Positions 15,021-19,950 of a stretch of DNA of 19,950 bases are shown one piece after another; positions within the stretch are counted from its first letter, which is position 1; each line of letters starts with the position of its first letter. The notes beneath the pieces were generated by a model that had not been told where the DNA came from, did no database searches, and saw nothing but the letters and a program-made list of their open reading frames with translations. The stretch lies in NCBI GenBank assembly GCA_017398105.1, contig JAFQHF010000180.1:1-19950 (forward strand). Reading direction: 5' to 3'. Both the position numbers and the translations under genes were made by a program. The stretch is from Oscillospiraceae bacterium (GTDB lineage: Bacteria; Bacillota_A; Clostridia; Oscillospirales; Oscillospiraceae).

Positions 15021-17227
15021 TCGACCTTCCCCTGCAGCCTCAGCTTCAGACCGGAATACCGGCGGTTCTTTTTGGCGTTTTCCACCATAACGCCCACCGT
15101 TTCCTCCCGGCCCACGATGATCAGCAGCTCCCGTGCCCGGGTGATGGCGGTATAGAGGATGCTGCGGCTAAGTAAGTAAGGAGAACCGTTCCAGGCCGTC
15201 AAAATCACAGCCCGGTATTCGCTGCCCTGGCTCTTATGCACCGTCATGGCATAGGCAGGCTCCAGTTCGTTCAGCTGGGTAAAATCGTAATCCGCTTCCC
15301 GGTCATCAAACTGAATGGTCATGGTTTCCGTACCGGTGTCGATGGCCTTGATGATGCCCACGTCGCCGTTGAAGATACCGGCACCGATCTCGCATCCGTC
15401 GGTGCGCTTCCACAGGATATCGTAATTGTTGCGGATCTGCATGACCCGGTCCCCTTCCCGAAAAACATAGTCACCGAACTGGCGCTCTTTCTTATCCGGC
15501 GACTGGGGATTCAGTGCCGCCTGCAGCATCTGGTTCAGACTGACGGTACCCACACCACCCTTGCGGGTGGGAGACAGCACCTGGATCTGATCGGAGGGAA
15601 TGCCCATATTTTTCGGCAGCCGGGTGGTGCAAAGATCCCGGATCAGCTGGGTAACCCCCTCCTCATTCTGGCGGCGCATGAAAAAGAAGTCGCTTTTTAC
15701 ATTCCGCAGCTCCGGCATTTCCCCCCGGTTGACCCGGTGGGCGTTCATGACAATGAGGCTCTCCTGCGCCTGCCGGAAAATTTCCGTCAGCCGGACCGTT
15801 GGCAGCTGATTGCTTCGCAGCATATCGCTGAAGGGAAAGCCCGGCCCCACAGGAGGCAGCTGGTCAGGATCTCCCACCAAAATCAGCCGTTTTCCATGGG
15901 GCACTGCCTGCAGCAGACTGTGCAGCAGCTGCACATCCACCATAGACATCTCATCAACGATAACCGCATCGCATTTCAGAGGGTTGTCCTCATCCCGGGC
16001 AAAGAACATCTTGCCGGTATTCTGATCGATGCCCGCTTCCAGCAAACGGTGAATGGTGGAAGCATCCTCACCGGTCACTTCCGTCAGCCGTTTGGCTGCC
16101 CGGCCGGTGGGCGCCGCCAGCAGGCACTTGAGCTGCATCTGTCCCAGCAGCTCCAGAATGCCGTTCAGGATGGTGGTCTTACCGGTACCGGGGCCGCCGG
16201 TAATCAGCAGCAGACCGGAGGCAGCCGATTCCCGGATGGCCTGCTCCTGTTCGGATGAATATTCAATACCGCCTTCCCTGGCAATGCTGCGGATCAGCTT
16301 ATCCAGATTTTTCGGGGCGGGAAAGGTATTTTTTGCAAACGCCAGCAGAGTTTGGGTACAGTAGGTTTCCGCCTCATGCAGCTGCGGCAGGTAGATCACC
16401 TGAATGCCGGCAAGCCTGTCCCGCACAAGACGATCCGCCTCCAGCAGCCGCCGGACCCCCTGGCCGATGGCCTCAGGCTCCACATTCAGCAGCTGCGCGG
16501 TGGCCGGGATAAGCTTTTCCTCCGGCAGAAAGCTGTGGCCTGCATTCAGATTATAGCTCAGCTCAAACAAAATGCCTGCTTCAATACGCCGCGGGTCATC
16601 GCCCGACACGCCCAGCTCAATGGCAAACCGGTCCACAGCTCCAAAGGGTGCCTCCAGTTCCTCGTCCATCAGCAGATACGGATCATCGTATAACAGTTCA
16701 ATGGTGCTGTCACCATATAATTTATAGGTACGCACCGCCAGTTCCGCAGGCAGATGATGCAGGGTGAAAAACTCCATGATCTGCCGCATGCCTACCTGCA
16801 GCCTGAATTCATCACCAATTGCCCTGGCCTTTTCCCGGGAAATGCCGGATACCTCTGCCAGACGCTCCGGCTCCCGCTCCATGACGGCCAGGGTCTGCGT
16901 ACCGAAATACTCCACGATCCTGGCTGCCATCCGGGGTCCGATGCCCTTGATGACCCGGCTGGAAAGGTAGCTCATGATCTCCATGGCCGTCTGGGGCATC
17001 AGCCGTTCCAGAAATTCCGCCTCAAACTGGCGGCCATAGCTGGAATGCGTGCTCCATTTTCCGGTGACCATGAGCCGCTCACCTACGGCAGGCAGCGGGA
17101 TGGTGCCCACCACCGTGACCGTCTGGCCGCCGCCTACATTCAGCCGCAGGACTGCATATCCGTTTTCATAATTCTGATACACCACGGCACTGACTGCACC
17201 CTGGATGATCTGCATCTCCTGTTCCAT
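15017..17227 (-). CDS. recD2: RecD2-type 5'-3' DNA helicase
   Basis: This is a superfamily 1B helicase found in bacteria lacking RecBC; it unwinds DNA 5' to 3' and supports repair and replication-fork maintenance. The product is 736 residues from ATG 17227, with AGGAG 12 bases upstream and AGGG nearer; longer frames run into the preceding gene. Domains in order: an N-terminal OB-like region (1-75), helix-hairpin-helix motifs (RVIKGIGPRMAARI at 91-104 and LAEVSGISREKARAI at 123-137), Walker A GGPGTGKT at 344-351, Walker B VDEMSMVD at 424-431, GDPDQLPPV at 452-460, then YAMTVHKSQGSEY and YTAITRARELLIIVG near the C-terminus. All helicase motifs are intact. Its 5' end overlaps the upstream small gene. 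Confidence 0.95.
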   Translation of the reverse strand: MEQEMQIIQGAVSAVVYQNYENGYAVLRLNVGGGQTVTVVGTIPLPAVGERLMVTGKWSTHSSYGRQFEAEFLERLMPQTAMEIMSYLSSRVIKGIGPRMAARIVEYFGTQTLAVMEREPERLAEVSGISREKARAIGDEFRLQVGMRQIMEFFTLHHLPAELAVRTYKLYGDSTIELLYDDPYLLMDEELEAPFGAVDRFAIELGVSGDDPRRIEAGILFELSYNLNAGHSFLPEEKLIPATAQLLNVEPEAIGQGVRRLLEADRLVRDRLAGIQVIYLPQLHEAETYCTQTLLAFAKNTFPAPKNLDKLIRSIAREGGIEYSSEQEQAIRESAASGLLLITGGPGTGKTTILNGILELLGQMQLKCLLAAPTGRAAKRLTEVTGEDASTIHRLLEAGIDQNTGKMFFARDEDNPLKCDAVIVDEMSMVDVQLLHSLLQAVPHGKRLILVGDPDQLPPVGPGFPFSDMLRSNQLPTVRLTEIFRQAQESLIVMNAHRVNRGEMPELRNVKSDFFFMRRQNEEGVTQLIRDLCTTRLPKNMGIPSDQIQVLSPTRKGGVGTVSLNQMLQAALNPQSPDKKERQFGDYVFREGDRVMQIRNNYDILWKRTDGCEIGAGIFNGDVGIIKAIDTGTETMTIQFDDREADYDFTQLNELEPAYAMTVHKSQGSEYRAVILTAWNGSPYLLSRSILYTAITRARELLIIVGREETVGVMVENAKKNRRYSGLKLRLQGKVE

Positions 17228-17513
17228 TTCCCTGTCTTCGCTCCTGTTCCAGCCGGGGAAGCAATTCCCCCCGGCTGCATATTTCTGTTCCGGGATACAC
17301 AATACCGTCCGCTTCCATTACCGCCAGCAGCGGAATGTTCAGCAGGCCCAGGCTTTTCAGCCACTTCGCTCTGGCCAGGATTCCCACATCCGGCGCTCCG
17401 CAGCATACCAGAGCGCAGCCCTTTCCCCCCGGCAGCAGCCATCCCAGCATCGCCCACAGGACACTCAATGCACCAAATGCTGCCAGCATTCCCACAATTA
17501 CATATCCGAACAT
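17166..17513 (-). CDS. Small single-pass membrane protein overlapping recD2
   Basis: The product is 115 residues from ATG 17513, which follows GAGGTG by six bases. Residues 4-26 (VIVGMLAAFGALSVLWAMLG) form one membrane helix, followed by a soluble part with ALVCCGAPDVGILARAKWL and EADGIVYPGTEICSRGELL. The last 20 or so residues overlap the recD2 start in another frame by 62 bases. Similar small genes with a ...GTGxGDxPG-like tail before recD2 are, from memory, common in Oscillospirales, which supports a real overlapping gene. Function unknown. It is the first gene of the minus-strand operon; no convincing promoter was found for it in 17514-17780. Confidence 0.7.
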   Translation of the reverse strand: MFGYVIVGMLAAFGALSVLWAMLGWLLPGGKGCALVCCGAPDVGILARAKWLKSLGLLNIPLLAVMEADGIVYPGTEICSRGELLPRLEQERRQGNGTGDADHPGCSQCRGVSEL

Positions 17514-17701
17514 ATACCGCACCTCAGTATATTTTATGGGCGGGAGCCTCAATTAGTGCCTATTTTACTATATTTTGGAGCAAAAGAAAAGACCCTTCAC
17601 GAATCTTTTACAAACAAACTGGCTAAGATCAGACAGAAGACTTTTTTATCCATTGACAAAGCTGACAAATTTTCGCAGAATAATTGGTAAATATGTAAGT
17701 C

Positions 17702-17746
17702 TTGCATCTTAGCCCAATCTAATGTATAATAACTTGGAGTTATTAT
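17702..17746 (+). promoter_or_regulatory. Probable atp operon promoter with overlapping hairpin
   Basis: TTGCAT (17702-17707) and TATAAT (17725-17730) are 17 bases apart. ATAATAAC (17726-17733) pairs perfectly with GTTATTAT (17739-17746), so an 8-bp inverted repeat overlaps the -10 and the start region. A second TATAAT at 17748-17753 has no -35. A perfect TTGACA at 17653-17658 with a poor CAGAAT at 17676-17681 is an alternative upstream promoter. Confidence 0.5.
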
Positions 17747-17782
17747 GTATAATTTCAATCGATACTTATGTCCGGAGGGACC

Positions 17783-18040
17783 ATGAAAATCCTGAATCTT
17801 CTGATGTGGGTGGGGCAATTCGGCTTCTCCGTTATTTTTCCGACACTGTTTTTTCTGATTCTTGCCGTATGGCTGCAGCAGAAATTCAGCCTCGGCATGT
17901 GGATCATCCTTGTGTTCGGCATTTTGGGTGTCCTGACCTCCATCAGCACTACCCGTTCCTGCCTGCATTCCCTGCGCAAGGCAGCAGAAGAGGCCAGCGG
18001 CAGCACAACTGCCCCTGTCAGTTTTAACGACCACTCATAA
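17783..18040 (+). CDS. AtpZ/AtpI-family small membrane protein of the ATP synthase operon
   Basis: The product is 85 residues. ATG 17783 follows CCGGAGGG by three to four bases; an upstream ATG at 17768 lies before that site. Two membrane helices (about 5-30 and 35-55) with GFSVIFPTLFFLILAVWL match the ATPase gene 1 family (AtpZ-like). Members precede atpI in many Firmicutes atp operons and are proposed to help assembly or Mg/Ca handling of the Fo sector. It is 23 bases before atpI. Confidence 0.8.
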   Translation: MKILNLLMWVGQFGFSVIFPTLFFLILAVWLQQKFSLGMWIILVFGILGVLTSISTTRSCLHSLRKAAEEASGSTTAPVSFNDHS

Positions 18041-18063
18041 CACGCAGCAAAGGAACATCTCAA

Positions 18064-18510
18064 ATGAAACTACAGCGCGCATCCCGAAAAGAAATCACCC
18101 GTATCTCCATCGGCACTTTGATCTGCGATGCCATTATGATCGCAGGTTTGTTTCTGTGCAGCCAGTTTGGCATTGGCAAATTTGAGTTATCCCGGATTCT
18201 TCTCGGTGCTGTCTGCGGCAGCATTGTGGCCATTGTCAATTTTACTATTCTGTGCCTGACCGTGCAGAGTGCTGTGGAAATTCAGAGCAAGCGAAAAATG
18301 AAAGCCCGCTTCCAGCTCAGCTACAATATCCGCATGGTTCTGCAGGCCGCCTGGGTTGTTGCAAGCTTTCTGATCGAGCCTATTCATTTTATAGCAGGTG
18401 CTGCACCCATCCTGTTTCCCAACGTGGTGATCTACTATCTGCAGTTCACCGGCAAGCTGATGCCTCCTCAGGAGAAACAGTCTGATACCCCTGAAGTTTC
18501 CGAATCGTAA
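18064..18510 (+). CDS. atpI: ATP synthase subunit I
   Basis: AtpI is a non-essential accessory protein that helps c-ring assembly or stability. The product is 148 residues with four predicted membrane helices (about 14-36, 44-67, 89-105 and 108-128) and a polar C-terminal tail. AAAGGA lies nine bases before the ATG. Identification rests on topology, the MKLQR basic start and position between the AtpZ-like gene and atpB; the family is poorly conserved. Confidence 0.8.
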   Translation: MKLQRASRKEITRISIGTLICDAIMIAGLFLCSQFGIGKFELSRILLGAVCGSIVAIVNFTILCLTVQSAVEIQSKRKMKARFQLSYNIRMVLQAAWVVASFLIEPIHFIAGAAPILFPNVVIYYLQFTGKLMPPQEKQSDTPEVSES

Positions 18511-18545
18511 ATTCAGCCGATTACTTAATAAAGTGAGGTTTCTAT

Positions 18546-19424
18546 ATGGATATTTCAATCAATGGCGCCGGTATTATCAAGGAATTCACCAATGTTCCGT
18601 TTTTCGGCACTGTCCAGATCACCCAGACTCTGACGGTTTCCTGGCTGGTCATGCTCATCATCTCCGCCCTGCTGATCTGGCTGGGCTCCGGACTGAAGGT
18701 TACGAACATTTCCCGGAAGCAGGCTGTCGCAGAAATCGCTGCCACTGCCCTGCTGAACTTCGTCCGCGGAAACATGGGCAAGGAATTTGATCATTACATT
18801 CCTCTGGTGGGTACCATCTTTGTTACAAGCGTGGTTTCCAACCTGATCAGCCTGATGGGCTTCTGGAGCCCTACCGCTGACCTGATGACGGAACTGGCAT
18901 GGGCCCTTGTGGTCTTTGTTCTGATCACCTACCACAAGATCACCTCCGGCGGCATCGGTGCCTATCTGAAGGGTTTCCTGGATCCCATCTTTGTTATGGC
19001 ACCCATCAATGTGATGTCTGAGTGCTTCACCCCCATCTCCATGGCCTGCCGTCACTTCGGCAACATTCTGTCCGGTACCGTTATCAGCGCACTGATCTAC
19101 GGTGCATTGGCAGTTGCCAACAATGCCCTGTTCGGCTTCCTGGGTTCCAGCCTGTATGTCGCCATTGCAGTGACTGTCATCGGCGCGATTCCCATGGGCT
19201 TCGGCATCGCAAAGAAGAACAAGGGTCTCATGATCCCCGGCATCCTTGTGACCGTTCTGGGCGTGCTGGCTGTCGTCACCTGTCTGGGAGCCACCTTCCC
19301 CTGGCTGACTGTGGGCATCCCCGCCATTCCCAGCCTGTACTTCGACTGGTTCGGCGGCTGCATCCAGGCCTTCATCTTCTGCACGCTTACCACTCTCTTC
19401 ATCAAACAGGCCGCTGGTGACTAA
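18546..19424 (+). CDS. atpB: ATP synthase Fo subunit a
   Basis: Subunit a provides the ion half-channels beside the c-ring. The product is 292 residues, with multiple membrane helices. The essential stator arginine is Arg169 in MACRHFGNILSG, preceded by Glu159 in INVMSECFTP, and the C-terminal helix GCIQAFIFCTLTTLFI carries the usual Gln. GTGAGG precedes the ATG by seven bases. Neighbours atpI, atpE and atpF confirm the assignment. Confidence 0.95.
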   Translation: MDISINGAGIIKEFTNVPFFGTVQITQTLTVSWLVMLIISALLIWLGSGLKVTNISRKQAVAEIAATALLNFVRGNMGKEFDHYIPLVGTIFVTSVVSNLISLMGFWSPTADLMTELAWALVVFVLITYHKITSGGIGAYLKGFLDPIFVMAPINVMSECFTPISMACRHFGNILSGTVISALIYGALAVANNALFGFLGSSLYVAIAVTVIGAIPMGFGIAKKNKGLMIPGILVTVLGVLAVVTCLGATFPWLTVGIPAIPSLYFDWFGGCIQAFIFCTLTTLFIKQAAGD

Positions 19425-19473
19425 CAGCCTGGCCATTTGAATAAACACGTATTTAATTTTTAGGAGGAACTAA

Positions 19474-19755
<282 letters not shown>

Positions 19756-19801
19756 TTTCCGATCAACAAACACAACTTATTGACCGGAAGGAGGCCAATC
19801 A

Positions 19802-19950
19802 ATGGAAACAATTTATCAGTCCCTGGTGGCGGTAAATCCAGTAACACTGATTGCCCAGATCTGCAACCTGTTCATCCAGCTGTTCGTATTCAAGAAGTTC
19901 TTCTGGGATAAGATCCTTGCCATCCTGGATCAGCGCCGGGAAGCTGCCGA
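19802..19950 (+). CDS. atpF: ATP synthase Fo subunit b, N-terminal part
   Basis: The peripheral stalk subunit is cut by the window end; 49 codons are present. ATG 19802 follows GGAAGGAGG. The start has the typical single membrane anchor (VTLIAQICNLFIQLFVFKKFFW, in two parts around 14-35), followed by DKILAILDQRREAA, the standard beginning of the b-subunit coiled coil. Position after atpE agrees. Confidence 0.92.
   Translation, partial: METIYQSLVAVNPVTLIAQICNLFIQLFVFKKFFWDKILAILDQRREAA

Noticed and set aside
16754..17626. 290-codon plus-strand frame opposite recD2 and the small membrane gene
   Set aside because: Low-complexity, Pro/His-rich translation typical of a shadow frame; no start signal.
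17653..17681. TTGACA with CAGAAT as the main atp promoter
   Set aside because: The -35 is perfect but the -10 matches only four of six bases; the TTGCAT/TATAAT pair nearer the gene is at least as good, so it is kept only as an alternative.
18555..19448. 297-codon minus-strand frame opposite atpB
   Set aside because: Asp/Gly/His-rich antisense shadow of atpB with no ribosome binding site.

Overview
The window looks like chromosome from an anaerobic Gram-positive gut bacterium of the Clostridia, most likely Oscillospirales (Ruminococcaceae/Oscillospiraceae type). The basis is gene content and order: an oxygen-sensitive class III ribonucleotide reductase, a clostridial atp operon starting with an AtpZ-like gene and atpI, a recD2-comF-mreB operon, GGAGG-type ribosome binding sites and consensus sigma-A promoters. 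No rRNA, tRNA, CRISPR array, transposase or integrase is visible.

Layout. (a) 1-1406: the tail of an unidentified gene, about 400 bases rich in inverted repeats, and a Fic-family AMP-transferase with an N-terminal DNA-binding domain. The Fic promoter carries a perfect 11-base inverted repeat. (b) 1424-7323, minus strand: a visibly AT-rich two-gene operon. The first gene encodes a TPR protein ending in a HEPN (RxxxxH) domain. The second encodes a 1424-residue NACHT/STAND-like P-loop NTPase. It resembles a defence cassette and is the best candidate for an undescribed system. (c) 7333-9336, minus strand: a hairpin, a short direct repeat, a probably shortened clostridial hypothetical gene, a 262-base cluster of hairpins, and galM. 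(d) 9401-11902: divergent galM and nrdD promoters, with two NrdR-box-like sites at the nrdD promoter, then nrdD and a REP-like palindrome. (e) 11984-13306: a very small gene with its own promoter and terminator, then a secreted/membrane-anchored DUF218 (YdcF-like) protein. (f) 17513 down to 13313, minus strand: a tightly packed housekeeping operon of a small membrane protein, recD2, comF and mreB. (g) 17702-19950, plus strand: the start of the F1Fo ATP synthase operon (AtpZ-like, atpI, atpB, atpE, partial atpF). The c subunit has a two-carboxylate ion site of the kind known from sodium-driven enzymes.

How the genes relate. Regions c-g are compact and GC-richer, like core genome. Regions a-b are AT-richer and hold toxin- and defence-type proteins, bounded by strong hairpins at 1369-1406 and 7333-7366, as in an accessory island inserted next to core genes. 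Functions are inferred from motifs read by eye; no database search was run. Start codons were moved from the longest reading frame wherever a ribosome binding site favoured an internal start, and each case is stated.
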